A DNA stretch of 64,000 nt from Acholeplasma hippikon (GCF_900660755.1 NZ_LR215050.1:1392176-1456175); one strand, 5' to 3'; shown: positions 1 to 9,868, counted from the stretch's first letter. The notes: generated from the sequence alone by a model not told the origin. A program made the numbers and translations.

Positions 1-48
1 CAATTGATAAGTGTTGTTTGTAAAAGATTAAAAAAAAATGAGTAATAG

Positions 49-54
49 TATAAT
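49..54 (+). promoter_or_regulatory. Candidate -10 box for uvrB
   Basis: TATAAT lies 35 bases before the uvrB start. No convincing -35 box is found 16-18 bases upstream, so only the -10 box is supported. The gene has a strong ribosome site (GAGGAGG) just before its ATG. Confidence 0.4.
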
Positions 55-88
55 TTATTAATAAAGAGTATTAAAAGAGGAGGTTTAT

Positions 89-2044
89 ATGTTTACCCTT
101 ATTGCACCATATGAACCAAAGGGTGATCAAATCACCGCAATCGAAAAATTGAGTGAAAATTTTAATAAAGGTATTAAAGAACAAATCTTACTTGGTGCTA
201 CTGGTACTGGTAAAACTTTTACCATGGCACATATGATTCAAAAATTAGGTAAAAAAACTTTAGTATTAGCACACAACAAGACTTTAGCTGGACAACTTTA
301 TGGCGAGTTAAAGTCTTTTTTCCCTGAAAATAGAGTAGAGTATTTTATTTCATATTATGATTACTTCCAACCAGAAGCATATGTAGTATCTTCAGATACA
401 TATATTGAAAAAGATGCATCTATTAACGATGAAATCGATGAGATGAGACATAGTGCAGTAGCATCATTACTCACAAGAGATGATGTCATCGTGGTTGCAT
501 CTGTTTCATGTATATATGGTATTGGGGATCCGGATGATTATAAAAACGCAACCATCTTTTTAAGAGTTGGTGAAGATTATGGTAGAAACAAACTCTTAAA
601 TAAATTAGTTGAACTTCAATATGCTAGAAATGATATTGATTTTCAACGTGGAACATTTAGAGTTCGTGGTGAATCAATTGAAGTGATTCTAGCTAATGAA
701 CGTAGTAATGGACTACGTATTACTTTCTTTGGTGATGAAATTGATGAGTTAACTATTTTTGATCCATTAACTGGTGTTGCTAAAGAAAGAACTGGATTTG
801 CTACGATATTCCCAGCGACACTCTTTATGTCAAGTAAAGAGAAGTTAAAGGAAAGTATTAGAAGAATTAAAAATGAACTACAAGAACAAATTCATTATTT
901 CCAATCAAAAGGACAATTATTAGAAGCACAACGCATTGAAATGCGTACGAAGTATGATATTGAAATGTTAGAAGAAGTTGGATTTACTCCAGGAATTGAA
1001 AACTATTCAAGACATATCGCATTACGTGAAGCCGGTGAAACACCAGCTACACTGGTTGATTTCTTTGGTAATGATTATTTATTAATAGTTGATGAATCAC
1101 ACGTTACAATTCCACAAATCAGAGGTATGTACTTTGGTGATAGATCAAGAAAAGAAAACTTAGTAAACTACGGATTTAGATTACCAAGTGCTTTAGATAA
1201 TCGCCCATTAAAGTTTGATGAATTTGAAGCAAGAAGAGATAAAACAATTTATCTATCAGCTACGCCTGGTCCATATGAATTAGAACGTGGCTTACCAATT
1301 GTTGAACAAATTATTAGACCAACCTATCTATTAGACCCTGAAATTATTGTTAAACCAACAATGGGTCAAATAGATGATTTATATTTTGAAATTAAAAAAC
1401 GAATTGAAAATAATGAAAGAACTTTAGTTACAACATTAACCATTCGTATGAGTGAAGATTTAACGGCTCACTTTAAAGAATTAGGATTAAAAGTAGCTTA
1501 TCTTCATAGTGAGGTTAAATCACTAGAAAGAACGGCTATTTTAAGAGACTTACGTTTAGGTAAATATGATGTCTTAGTCGGTATCAACCTTTTAAGAGAA
1601 GGTCTAGACTTACCTGAGGTAAGTTTAGTAGCCATTCTAGATGCTGATAAACAAGGCTTCTTACGTTCAGAACGGTCATTAATCCAAACCATTGGTCGTG
1701 CAGCACGTAATATTAACGGTAAAGTTATTATGTATGCTGACACAGTTTCAGAATCAATGCAATTGGCAATTGATGAAACAAACCGCCGTCGTAAGATTCA
1801 AGAAGAGTTTAATAAAAAGAATAATGTTAAACCTTACCAAGTGGTTAAAGATATTAGAGATAATATCTCAATTAAAGGTGAGATTATTGAAGATAAAGGT
1901 AAGAAAGAAAAATTATCAGCTAAACAATTAGAAAAAGAAATTAAACGATTAGAAGTCTTAATGAAACAAGCAGCCAAAGATTTAGACTTTGAAAAAGCAA
2001 TGGAAATTAGAGACTTAATCTTTGATTTAAAATCAGGTAATTAA
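89..2044 (+). CDS. uvrB: UvrABC system protein B
   Basis: Excision-repair helicase-like subunit that loads onto damaged DNA with UvrA and then recruits UvrC. The 651 residues are full length for the family. Walker A (GATGTGKT) is at residues 36-43. The beta-hairpin region with [10 protein letters not shown] follows near residue 90, helicase motifs such as [10 protein letters not shown] and QTIGRAARN lie in the second half, and a C-terminal UVR helical pair (about residues 612-648) is the UvrC contact site. The start follows a GAGGAGG ribosome site. The downstream peptidase begins 11 bases after the stop, so the two may be co-transcribed. uvrA and uvrC are not in this window. Confidence 0.97.
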   Translation: MFTLIAPYEPKGDQITAIEKLSENFNKGIKEQILLGATGTGKTFTMAHMIQKLGKKTLVLAHNKTLAGQLYGELKSFFPENRVEYFISYYDYFQPEAYVVSSDTYIEKDASINDEIDEMRHSAVASLLTRDDVIVVASVSCIYGIGDPDDYKNATIFLRVGEDYGRNKLLNKLVELQYARNDIDFQRGTFRVRGESIEVILANERSNGLRITFFGDEIDELTIFDPLTGVAKERTGFATIFPATLFMSSKEKLKESIRRIKNELQEQIHYFQSKGQLLEAQRIEMRTKYDIEMLEEVGFTPGIENYSRHIALREAGETPATLVDFFGNDYLLIVDESHVTIPQIRGMYFGDRSRKENLVNYGFRLPSALDNRPLKFDEFEARRDKTIYLSATPGPYELERGLPIVEQIIRPTYLLDPEIIVKPTMGQIDDLYFEIKKRIENNERTLVTTLTIRMSEDLTAHFKELGLKVAYLHSEVKSLERTAILRDLRLGKYDVLVGINLLREGLDLPEVSLVAILDADKQGFLRSERSLIQTIGRAARNINGKVIMYADTVSESMQLAIDETNRRRKIQEEFNKKNNVKPYQVVKDIRDNISIKGEIIEDKGKKEKLSAKQLEKEIKRLEVLMKQAAKDLDFEKAMEIRDLIFDLKSGN

Positions 2045-2055
2045 AAGGAGAGAAC

Positions 2056-3810
2056 ATGCAAGAAATTAACTGGAATTTAGATGATTTATATAAAGGTTTT
2101 GACGATAAATACAACGAAGATGTAGAAGCGTTAGATAGCCTAATTAAAGCATCTATCAAACATCTTCAAAGTTATGATGGAGATGATTTAAAGTATATTG
2201 AAAAATATATTGAAAATGAAGAAAAACTACAAATCTTAGTAGGTAACTTATATTCATATGCTTCATTATCTGCATCTACTGATGTAACAAATAATGTTGC
2301 ATTAGGATATATTTCTAAATTAAGTAATATTTTAAGACAAACAACGGCTGAAAGTGTTAAGTTTAGTCGTTACTTAGCTACAGTAGACTTAGATAAGTTA
2401 GCAGAAAAATCAAGTAAGATTAAAACTTATTTAACAATCTTCAAACGCCAACAAAAGAGTGCTAAACACTTATTATCAGAACAAGAAGAAATTCTATATG
2501 GTAAGTTAAGTGAATTAAGCTCAAGATCTTGGAGTCAAATTCAAAGTTTAGCAACTGCTAATTTAATGGTTGAAATTGATGGTAAAGAAGTAACTTTCTC
2601 TCATGCTAGAAACTTAGCATATGATGCTAACCAAGAGGTACGTAAAGCTGCTTATGAAGCAGAATTAAAAGCATATGAAAAAGTAGATGACTTTGTTGCT
2701 TTAGCATTAACAAATATTAAACGCGAAGTTAATACAATGAATGAACTTCGTGGATATAAATCAGCTTTAGAAAAAACATTAGAACAATCTAATATGACTG
2801 AAGCAACTTTAAATGCAATGATTGAAGCAATTAAAGAATATCGTCCATATTTTGCAGAATACTTAAAAGCTAAAGCAAAATATTTAGGACATGAGAATGG
2901 ATTACCTTGGTATGATTTATTTGCCCCAGTTGGGTCTTTAAATAAAACATATAGTTATGAAGAAGCTAAAGATTTAGTAGCTAACGCTTTTGATAGTTAT
3001 TCAAATAAATTAGGTGATTTTGCTCGTCGTGCATTTCTTAACAATTGGATTGATGTTTATCCTAAGAAGGGTAAACGTGGTGGAGCGTTTTGTTCTAACC
3101 AACCTCAAATTGGCCAATCAAGAATCTTACTAAATTTCACTGGTTCATTAGATAATGTATCAACATTAGCGCATGAACTAGGACATGGTTATCATGGTGA
3201 TGTGATTCAGGCAAATGAACCACTACATTGGGATTACCCAATGCCACTAGCAGAAACTGCATCAATTTTCTGTGAAGCCATTATGAATAATTATTTACTA
3301 AGTCAAATTACTGATCCAAAAGAAAGATTATCTATTTTAGAAATGAGTCTACAAGGCGATACACAAGTGATTATTGATATTCTTTCTCGCTTCTTATTTG
3401 AAAGTAAAGTATTTAGCGAAGCAGACCGTCCAATTGCTAAAGAAGAAATGAAAGCATGGATGTTAGAAGCACAAAAAGAAGCTTATACAACAGGATTAGA
3501 CCATAATCAATTACATCCATACATGTGGTTAGTTAAAGGACACTATTATAGTGCTGGGTTAGGTTATTATAACTTCCCATATGCATTCGGATTACTCTTT
3601 GGTAAAGGCTTATATGCACAATACCTAAAAGATAAGGAATCATTCTTAAAAAATTATGATGCATTACTTGCTTTAACATGTAAAGAAGATGCAGAAGTTG
3701 TTGCCATGTCAATGGGAATTGATATTACCAAAAAAGAGTTCTGGATGGATTCTTTAGCTATGATTAAAAAGGACATCGATGAGGTCATAGCATTATTAAA
3801 TTTAGAATAA
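2056..3810 (+). CDS. pepF: Oligoendopeptidase F (M3 metallopeptidase)
   Basis: Cytoplasmic zinc peptidase that trims short peptides. It is 584 residues, slightly short of the roughly 600 usual for PepF. The zinc motif HELGH is at about residues 373-377, with the downstream glutamate in the AETASIFCEAI segment completing the M3 metal site. The N-terminus (WNLDDLY) is typical of the family. There is no signal peptide. An AAGGAG ribosome site overlaps the region of the uvrB stop, which suggests a two-gene transcript. The last codons contain the promoter for the next operon. Confidence 0.95.
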   Translation: MQEINWNLDDLYKGFDDKYNEDVEALDSLIKASIKHLQSYDGDDLKYIEKYIENEEKLQILVGNLYSYASLSASTDVTNNVALGYISKLSNILRQTTAESVKFSRYLATVDLDKLAEKSSKIKTYLTIFKRQQKSAKHLLSEQEEILYGKLSELSSRSWSQIQSLATANLMVEIDGKEVTFSHARNLAYDANQEVRKAAYEAELKAYEKVDDFVALALTNIKREVNTMNELRGYKSALEKTLEQSNMTEATLNAMIEAIKEYRPYFAEYLKAKAKYLGHENGLPWYDLFAPVGSLNKTYSYEEAKDLVANAFDSYSNKLGDFARRAFLNNWIDVYPKKGKRGGAFCSNQPQIGQSRILLNFTGSLDNVSTLAHELGHGYHGDVIQANEPLHWDYPMPLAETASIFCEAIMNNYLLSQITDPKERLSILEMSLQGDTQVIIDILSRFLFESKVFSEADRPIAKEEMKAWMLEAQKEAYTTGLDHNQLHPYMWLVKGHYYSAGLGYYNFPYAFGLLFGKGLYAQYLKDKESFLKNYDALLALTCKEDAEVVAMSMGIDITKKEFWMDSLAMIKKDIDEVIALLNLE

Positions 3811-3828
3811 AATAGGGTATGCTATAAT
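3801..3828 (+). promoter_or_regulatory. Promoter of the wzz/kinase/phosphatase operon
   Basis: TTTAGA, a 16-base spacer and TATAAT preceded by TG (extended -10) lie at the 3' end of pepF, 31 bases ahead of the next start. The extended -10 compensates for the poor -35. Confidence 0.55.
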
Positions 3829-3858
3829 AGATTATAGAAAATACTTAAGGAGAAAAGT

Positions 3859-4593
3859 ATGAATAATGAAAATTTAGAAAGTCAAGACCAAGGGATTAGT
3901 CTTGCAGATATTTTCAGGTTACTTAGAATTAACTGGATTTTAATTGTGTCATTTACTTTTGTAGCAATGTTAGCTGCAGGTTTCTATAGTTTCACAATGG
4001 TTCCAAATAAATATAAATCATCATCTGAAATGATGGTATTTATGTACTCAACTGGTTCTAATGTTGATCCTGATAATCCGATCTATGACTTAAATGCTTC
4101 AAGATTATTTATTGATACAGCAATTGGGATTATTAAATCAGATTATGTTATTAATGAAGTAAGAATTGATGCAGAAGAAAACAATGTTGAAATCCCAGGC
4201 TACTTAAGAAATAGCGATATTGTAAGAAATATATCAGTCACATCTTCAAGTACAAGTTTTATCATCAAAGTAAGTTTCATTAGTGAAGATGAGACATTTG
4301 CACAAGACATGGCTAATTTAATTACAAGCGTCACTGTAAAACTTCTACAAGAAGATTTTAATGGTAACTTTATTAAGTTAACAGATGCTTCTACACCAGA
4401 AGATGATTCACCCAATAAGATTTTATACACAATCGTTGGTGCAATGGCTGGGGCAATCTTAGCAGTAGGTATTGTATTCTTAAAACAATTAATTAGAAAT
4501 ACTTATATGTCAAAAGATGAACTTGAAAAAGGTACTGGTATCCAAGTTCTTGGTGTGATTCCTGAGTTCCAAGTGAAGGAGAGAAGAAAATGA
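3859..4593 (+). CDS. Wzz/CapA-type polysaccharide co-polymerase (BY-kinase activator)
   Basis: Membrane protein of 244 residues with two transmembrane helices (about 27-50 and 190-212) flanking an extracellular domain, the Wzz fold. In Firmicutes such proteins (CapA, YveK, CpsC) regulate polysaccharide chain length, and their cytoplasmic tail activates a separate bacterial tyrosine kinase. The next gene is that kinase, and its ATG overlaps this stop as ATGA, so translation is coupled. No polysaccharide polymerase or flippase is adjacent, so the polymer is unknown. A ribosome site (AAGGAG) precedes the start. Confidence 0.85.
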   Translation: MNNENLESQDQGISLADIFRLLRINWILIVSFTFVAMLAAGFYSFTMVPNKYKSSSEMMVFMYSTGSNVDPDNPIYDLNASRLFIDTAIGIIKSDYVINEVRIDAEENNVEIPGYLRNSDIVRNISVTSSSTSFIIKVSFISEDETFAQDMANLITSVTVKLLQEDFNGNFIKLTDASTPEDDSPNKILYTIVGAMAGAILAVGIVFLKQLIRNTYMSKDELEKGTGIQVLGVIPEFQVKERRK

Positions 4594-5339
4594 GACGTAA
4601 AAAACTTTTTCAAAAAGAACGCGTACAACAATATGATTATTTAGTTGTTCATGAACAACCAATGTCATATCATGCGGAAGCCTTCCAAAAAGCATTAGTT
4701 AACTTAGAATACGTTAACGTTGATGGTAACTTAAAGGTATTACAATTTACTTCAAGCTTAGCTGGCGCAGGTAAAACAACAACTATTTCAAATATTGCTT
4801 ATTTAATGGCTAAAAAAGGTAAAAAAGTAGTTGTCCTTGATTTAGACTTAAGAAAACCAAAAATTAACCGTATTTTCAAAGCAGCGAATGAAAATGGTAT
4901 TACAGATTATTTAGCTGGTAAAGTTAAATATGAAAAATTAGTTAGATATGATGAAAAATTCAAAATTCATTATATTGTAAGTGGTGAAAAAACAACTGCA
5001 GTTGTTAACGTCTTAGAAGCACAAAAATTAAAAGACTTAATAGCAAGATTACGTGCAGAGTTTGATTATGTTATTCTAGATTCACCACCAGTTTTAGCGG
5101 TATCAGACTCATTATATATTGCTCGTTTAGCAGATGGTGTGATTTTCGTAGTTGCACAAAATGAGGCGAAACGTGCAGTAATTAATGAAGCAATTGCAAC
5201 TCTTAAACAAAATAATGTGAACATTATTGGTTCAATGTTTACACTAGTAGATGTTAAAGAAAGTGAATTATATGCATATACATATGGTTATGGATATGGA
5301 TATACTTCTTCAGAACAAATTGAAGATACTAAAGAATGA
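4590..5339 (+). CDS. Bacterial tyrosine (BY) kinase, CpsD/YwqD family
   Basis: Cytoplasmic tyrosine autokinase of 249 residues that works with the preceding membrane activator. Walker A (LAGAGKTTT) is at residues 57-65, Walker A' is VVVLDLDLRKPK, and Walker B is YVILDSPP. The C-terminus ends in the expected tyrosine cluster (YAYTYGYGYGY), the autophosphorylation sites. It overlaps both neighbours by ATGA junctions. The family controls polysaccharide export by cycles of phosphorylation, reversed by the phosphatase encoded next. Confidence 0.93.
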   Translation: MRRKKLFQKERVQQYDYLVVHEQPMSYHAEAFQKALVNLEYVNVDGNLKVLQFTSSLAGAGKTTTISNIAYLMAKKGKKVVVLDLDLRKPKINRIFKAANENGITDYLAGKVKYEKLVRYDEKFKIHYIVSGEKTTAVVNVLEAQKLKDLIARLRAEFDYVILDSPPVLAVSDSLYIARLADGVIFVVAQNEAKRAVINEAIATLKQNNVNIIGSMFTLVDVKESELYAYTYGYGYGYTSSEQIEDTKE

Positions 5340-5989
5340 TTGATATTCATACACATATCATGCCAAACGTCGATGATGGGGCAAAAAGTTATGAAGAAGC
5401 TTTAGAGATGTTAAAGATGGAGTTGGCAGGAGGCGTAAAGCGCGTTGTGCTGACTCCTCATGTTCAAAATAGGGTACAAAAAGTATCTAGTCATGAACTT
5501 GAAAGACTTTTTAATGATTTTAAAGCTTATGTATCAAAACATCTACCTGAAATGAAACTTTATCTAGGTGCCGAAGTTAAATACGATGAATTTAAAGACA
5601 CTGATTATGATAGGTACACTATAAAGGGAACCAACTATTTATTAATTGAGTTTTCTCAAACAAAAGAAGAAAACATTGTTGATGTATTATACAATTTAAT
5701 CTCAAAGGGCTATCAACCAATTTTAGCTCATGTTGAAAGATATACATATTTATCAGTTGATCAAGTCAAACGTATTAAATCAGATGGCTCTTGGATTCAA
5801 GTGAATTCAGGCGCAGTCTTAGGCAAAGATGGATTTAAATATAAGCATCTAGCAATGAAATACATTAAGCTAGGGCTAATTGATTTTATTGCATCTGATG
5901 CTCATGATATAATAAAAAGAACTCCAAGTTTACAACAAGCAATAAAGAAAGTATCGAAAAAATTTAAAATGAGAGAGATAGAGATATGA
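5336..5989 (+). CDS. PHP-type tyrosine phosphatase, CpsB/YwqE family
   Basis: Manganese-dependent phosphatase of 217 residues that dephosphorylates the adjacent tyrosine kinase. The PHP metal motif HTH is at residues 5-7 within DIHTHIMPNVDDGA. Further ligands include the HVERY segment and SDAHD near the C-terminus. It is somewhat shorter than the roughly 240-250 residues usual for the family. ATGA overlaps at both ends place it in one operon with the kinase and its activator. Confidence 0.92.
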   Translation: MIDIHTHIMPNVDDGAKSYEEALEMLKMELAGGVKRVVLTPHVQNRVQKVSSHELERLFNDFKAYVSKHLPEMKLYLGAEVKYDEFKDTDYDRYTIKGTNYLLIEFSQTKEENIVDVLYNLISKGYQPILAHVERYTYLSVDQVKRIKSDGSWIQVNSGAVLGKDGFKYKHLAMKYIKLGLIDFIASDAHDIIKRTPSLQQAIKKVSKKFKMREIEI

Positions 5990-6855
5990 GTAAATACGTG
6001 ATTGTAACAGATTCAACAACAGATTTACCTGCAAGTTTTGCAGAAGAATTAGGTTTAATGGTATTACCATTACGCTTTAATCTAAATGGTAAAGAGTATA
6101 CAAACTATTTAGATAACAGGGAATTAGATCCAAAGGTATTCTATGATGCAGTACGTGGTGGTGCACAACCAACCACATCACAAATCAATCCTGAGGATTA
6201 TATTTCAGTTTTAACGCCAGTACTTAAAGAAGGTAAAGATATTTTAATCTTAGCATTCTCAAGTGGATTAAGTGGTACATTCAATTCAGCTAGAATTGCA
6301 GTTGATGAGTTAGCTAGTGAATTTAAAGAGAGAAAAATTCTATTAGTTGATACAAAGTCTGCATCTTTAGGTGAAGGATTATTGGTTACTTTAGCTGCTA
6401 GAGAAGCTAAAGCTGGAAAATCTATTGAAGAAGTTAAAGCTTATGCCGAAAGCTTAGTGCCTCGTTTAGCCCACTGGTTTACAGTAGATGATATTGGTCA
6501 CTTAGTGCGCGGTGGAAGACTTTCTAAAGTAGCAGGGTTTGTTGCTAAGCTCGCTAGTATTAAACCAGTCTTACATTGTAACACTGAAGGTAAATTAGCT
6601 GCTCGTCATAAAGCAATTGGACGTAAACGCGCAATTAAAGCTTTAGTTGAAGAGATGGTTAAAACAGCTAAACCAGGTAAACAAATCGTTTATATTGGAC
6701 ATTCTGATGATTTAGAAGGTGCTGAAGCATTAGCAGCTGAAGTTAAACTTCACTTTGAAATTGAAGAATTAGTTATTAATATGATTGGACCAGTGATTGG
6801 ATCACATGCTGGCCAAGGCACATTAGCTTTATTCTTTGTTGCTGAAAATAGATAA
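5986..6855 (+). CDS. DegV family fatty-acid-binding protein (FakB-like)
   Basis: Protein of 289 residues with the DegV fold. The N-terminal VTDSTTDLP motif and the GLSGTFNSA segment are the parts that hold the fatty-acid carboxylate in FakB proteins. In Firmicutes FakB presents exogenous fatty acids to the kinase FakA, allowing incorporation into phospholipid. The gene overlaps the phosphatase stop as ATGA, so it is the last member of that operon, and a terminator follows. Why it sits with polysaccharide control genes is not evident. Confidence 0.9.
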   Translation: MSKYVIVTDSTTDLPASFAEELGLMVLPLRFNLNGKEYTNYLDNRELDPKVFYDAVRGGAQPTTSQINPEDYISVLTPVLKEGKDILILAFSSGLSGTFNSARIAVDELASEFKERKILLVDTKSASLGEGLLVTLAAREAKAGKSIEEVKAYAESLVPRLAHWFTVDDIGHLVRGGRLSKVAGFVAKLASIKPVLHCNTEGKLAARHKAIGRKRAIKALVEEMVKTAKPGKQIVYIGHSDDLEGAEALAAEVKLHFEIEELVINMIGPVIGSHAGQGTLALFFVAENR

Positions 6856-6912
6856 TATTTAAATTAAACTTGGGTTACATAAAAAACGAAGTCAAAAATA
6901 TAAAAAAATTAG

Positions 6913-6940
6913 AACTCCCTTAGGGGAGTTTTTCTTTTTT
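6913..6940 (+). terminator. Intrinsic terminator after the degV gene
   Basis: AACTCCC pairs with GGGAGTT across a short loop and is followed by a T-rich run broken by one C. Confidence 0.88.
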
Positions 6941-7084
6941 TAGAGTATAATATAAGTAACAATAAAACTTATATGGAGATATAAGGCATATTGACTTACG
7001 ATGTAATGTAAGTTCTTATTCAATTTTAATTATTTTTAGAAGTATATATATAAGTGAATTAAAAAGGGTTAAGGGGGATTTAAC
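6941..7084 (+). promoter_or_regulatory. Leader and promoter region of the glycosyltransferase gene
   Basis: This 144-base stretch between a terminator and the next start holds TATAAT at 6946-6951, a perfect inverted repeat CTTATAT-GGAG-ATATAAG at 6968-6985, and TTGACT at 6991-6996 with a weak TCTTAT 17 bases later. A second short inverted repeat (CTTAC/GTAAG) follows. Either of two promoters could be used. I recognise no known riboswitch. Confidence 0.35.
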
Positions 7085-8185
7085 ATGATCAAATTACTTT
7101 ATATATTACCAGAATTATATTTAACTAATGGGATTACAAGTTATGTAATGAACCATTATGAAAGATTAGACCATACCAAATTTAGTGTGGACTTTTTAAT
7201 TGCTAAAGGTGCAGATAAAAAGTATCTTGATATCATTGAAGGCAATCAAGATAAAATTATCCAAACACCTAAAATTAATGATGCCCATTACAAACAGTTT
7301 AGAAAACATGCGAAAGAAGTATTTAGCACGACAAAATATGATATTGTTCATTCACATGACTTCAATTGGGGTATGCCTTATTTAAGAGAAGCTAAGAAAC
7401 AGGGTGTTAAGGTAAGAATATTCCATGCACACTCAATGAAGGGTTCTGAAAAGTTCTTTAAACGTGTACGCAATGATATCTTTATCCCTAGAACAGTTCG
7501 TGCAGCAAATGAACTATTTGCGTGTAGTTCAATTGCAGGACACAAGTTCTTTAAGAAAAAACCATTCTATTTAGCACATAACGCAATCAATAAAGCTTTA
7601 TTCTTATATAGTGAAAAATTAAGAAAAGAGATTAAGGAAGAATTAGCTATTGATTCTTCCAAGAAAGTGATTGGATACTTTGGTAGATTTAATGAAAGAA
7701 AAAATACTTTATTCTTATTAAGTATTATGAAGGAAATCATTAAAACAAGAACTGATATTCATTTACTCTTAATTGGACATGGTGCTTTACAAGAAGAGAT
7801 ATTTAGGATTGTTGCTGAAGATAATTTAGAAGACTATGTTTCGGTATTAGATCCTAGGGATGATATTTATCGCTATTATTCTGTACTTGATTTATTTATC
7901 TTACCTTCATTATATGAAGGACTACCTGTTGTTGGGGTAGAAGCATTATTTAATGGTGTTCCACAACTTTATTCAAACAATATTACAAAAGAGATTAATT
8001 TACTTAACACAATTACATATTTAAATATTCATGATGATATCAATGTTTGGGTTACTGAAGTATTAAAATTAGTTGATAAGAAGGTAAATAGAAAAGAAGT
8101 TGATTTATCTAAATTAGTAAATTATGATATTGAAAAACAAGCAAAAGTTTTAGAAAATAAATACATTGAGTTAGTAAATAAATAA
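7085..8185 (+). CDS. Glycosyltransferase family 4 (EpsF-like)
   Basis: Retaining glycosyltransferase of 366 residues with the GT-B fold. The N-terminal acceptor domain begins with LLYILPELYLTNGITSY. The nucleotide-sugar domain starts near GYFGRFNERKN and contains the EX7E-type motif in LPSLYEGLPVVGVEA. There is no signal peptide, and it probably acts on the inner membrane face on a lipid or polysaccharide acceptor. Its donor and acceptor cannot be told from sequence. It is a single-gene unit between two terminators, close to the polysaccharide-regulating kinase operon. A GGTTAAGGGGG ribosome site precedes the start. Confidence 0.88.
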   Translation: MIKLLYILPELYLTNGITSYVMNHYERLDHTKFSVDFLIAKGADKKYLDIIEGNQDKIIQTPKINDAHYKQFRKHAKEVFSTTKYDIVHSHDFNWGMPYLREAKKQGVKVRIFHAHSMKGSEKFFKRVRNDIFIPRTVRAANELFACSSIAGHKFFKKKPFYLAHNAINKALFLYSEKLRKEIKEELAIDSSKKVIGYFGRFNERKNTLFLLSIMKEIIKTRTDIHLLLIGHGALQEEIFRIVAEDNLEDYVSVLDPRDDIYRYYSVLDLFILPSLYEGLPVVGVEALFNGVPQLYSNNITKEINLLNTITYLNIHDDINVWVTEVLKLVDKKVNRKEVDLSKLVNYDIEKQAKVLENKYIELVNK

Positions 8186-8193
8186 CAAATTTC

Positions 8194-8225
8194 AAGAGAA
8201 TGTCATGGCACATTCTCTTTTTATA
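8194..8225 (+). terminator. Intrinsic terminator after the glycosyltransferase gene
   Basis: A nine-base-pair stem (AAGAGAATG with CATTCTCTT) is followed by a T-rich run. Confidence 0.9.
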
Positions 8226-8298
8226 TGGGAAAAAATAGATATCTAAATACAAAAAACGTTTTCAGAAGCAAAGGTTTTTTCTTATTCTTTTATAAGCA

Positions 8299-8338
8299 TA
8301 TAATAAGTGCGTTAAAGACGAGCCCATATAAATATGGG
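8299..8338 (+). promoter_or_regulatory. -10 box and leader hairpin of the NADH oxidase gene
   Basis: TATAAT is at 8299-8304 without a clear -35. A leader inverted repeat CCCATA-TAAA-TATGGG (8323-8338) lies between it and the AAGGAG ribosome site. The repeat may be a small operator or an mRNA hairpin. Confidence 0.45.
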
Positions 8339-8357
8339 AAATAAATAAGGAGTTCAT

Positions 8358-9695
8358 ATGAAAGTTGTGGTTATTGGATGTACACACGCAGGTACAGCCG
8401 CAGTCAAAAATATTTTAAAACAAAACAAAGACGTAGAAGTTGTTGTTTTTGAAAGAAATAACAACGTATCATTCTTATCATGCGGGATTGCCCTTTATGT
8501 TGGTGGTGTTGTAAAAGATGTGAATGGATTATTCTACTCAAACCCAGAAGAACTAGCAAGTTTAGGTGCTAAAGTTAATATGGAACATGATGTATTATCA
8601 ATTGATTATGATAATAAAAAAGTAACAGTAAAAAACTTAAACACAGAAGAAACATTTACTGAAAGCTTTGATAAATTAGTATTAGCAACTGGTTCTTGGC
8701 CAATTGTTCCTAATATTGAAGGCATTCGTTCAAAAAATGTATTATTATCAAAGAACTTTAATCAAGCAAACGAAATTATCGCTAAATCTAAAGATGCGAA
8801 GAAAATTGTTGTTGTTGGGGCTGGTTACATTGGTGTTGAACTAGCAGAAGCATTTGAAATGAATGGTAAAGAAGTTGTCTTAGTAGACGGCGAAACAAGA
8901 ATTATGCCTAAGTATTTAGATCCAGAATTTACTGAATTAGCTGAAAATCAATTTACAAAACATGGTATTAAATTAGCTTTAGGACAAAAGGTTAAGGGGT
9001 TTAAAACAAATGGTGATATTGCTACTCATATTATTACTGACAAAGAAGCATTCGAAGCAGATTTAATTATTATGTGTATTGGCTTTAGACCAAACGCTTC
9101 ATTATATCAAGGTCAATTAGATACAACACCTAATGGTGCAATTATCGTCAATGAATATATGCAAACATCTAACAAAGATGTTTATGCTTGTGGCGACTGT
9201 GTGAATGTATACTACAACCCAACTGATGAATACAGATATATTCCACTTGCTACAAATGCAGTAAGAATGGGTGCTTTAGTTGGTTTAAATATCTTAGAAA
9301 ATAAGATTAAATATCAAGGCACACAAGGTACTTCAGGTATTAAGATTTATGATTTATCAATCGCATCAACTGGTTTAACTGAAGGGGTAGCTAAAGCTGC
9401 TGGCATTAACTATGGTGTGGTAACAGTTAAAGATCATAACCGTCCTGAATTCATGCCTACATTTGATGATGTTATGCTAAAGTTAACATTTGATAAAGAT
9501 ACAAGAAGAGTTTTAGGTGGTCAAATATTATCAACATATGATTTAACAGATAAGATGAATATTTTATCAATTGTTATCCAAAATAAAATGACTGTAGAAG
9601 AACTAGCATTCTCTGATTTCTTTTTCCAACCATACTTTAATAAACCTTGGAACTTATTAAATATTGCTGCATTAGAAGCAATTCATATTAAATAA
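8358..9695 (+). CDS. NADH oxidase / CoA-disulfide reductase family flavoprotein
   Basis: FAD- and NAD(P)H-dependent pyridine nucleotide-disulfide oxidoreductase of 445 residues. The N-terminal FAD site reads VVIGCTHAGTAA. A single redox cysteine sits at exactly residue 42 in SFLSCGIALYVGG, the position of the catalytic cysteine in water-forming NADH oxidases, NADH peroxidases and CoA-disulfide reductases. The NAD site is VVVGAGYIGVELAEA, and the second FAD segment is VYACGDCVNV. In a fermentative organism the likely role is oxygen removal and NAD+ regeneration. Sequence alone does not separate oxidase from CoADR. It is a single-gene unit with its own leader and terminator. Confidence 0.9.
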   Translation: MKVVVIGCTHAGTAAVKNILKQNKDVEVVVFERNNNVSFLSCGIALYVGGVVKDVNGLFYSNPEELASLGAKVNMEHDVLSIDYDNKKVTVKNLNTEETFTESFDKLVLATGSWPIVPNIEGIRSKNVLLSKNFNQANEIIAKSKDAKKIVVVGAGYIGVELAEAFEMNGKEVVLVDGETRIMPKYLDPEFTELAENQFTKHGIKLALGQKVKGFKTNGDIATHIITDKEAFEADLIIMCIGFRPNASLYQGQLDTTPNGAIIVNEYMQTSNKDVYACGDCVNVYYNPTDEYRYIPLATNAVRMGALVGLNILENKIKYQGTQGTSGIKIYDLSIASTGLTEGVAKAAGINYGVVTVKDHNRPEFMPTFDDVMLKLTFDKDTRRVLGGQILSTYDLTDKMNILSIVIQNKMTVEELAFSDFFFQPYFNKPWNLLNIAALEAIHIK

Positions 9696-9707
9696 CAAAA
9701 ATTAAGT

Positions 9708-9739
9708 TGATACCTTTTAAAAGGTATCATTTTTTTTAT
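9708..9739 (+). terminator. Intrinsic terminator after the NADH oxidase gene
   Basis: The perfect palindrome TGATACCTTTTAAAAGGTATCA is immediately followed by a run of eight or more T. Confidence 0.93.
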
Positions 9740-9773
9740 TTTTTAGCGCTTGATGTCCGAATACTCATATTGA

Positions 9774-9802
9774 TTGACAGCGCTTTCATTTAGATATATA
9801 AT
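9774..9802 (+). promoter_or_regulatory. Promoter of the mannan operon with a cre/LacI-type operator
   Basis: TTGACA, a 17-base spacer and TATAAT form a consensus promoter. The sequence TTGACAGCGCTTTCAT (9774-9789) overlaps the -35 and spacer and matches the CcpA/LacI-family cre consensus WTGNAARCGNWWWCAW at 15 of 16 positions. A LacI-family regulator bound here would block RNA polymerase. The operon encodes such a regulator at 15243. Confidence 0.85.
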
Positions 9803-9868
9803 ACAGTTACTTAATCGTTAACTTAAACGAGGGAAAGTTAATGATGAAATCCTATAGGGGGAAGAAAA

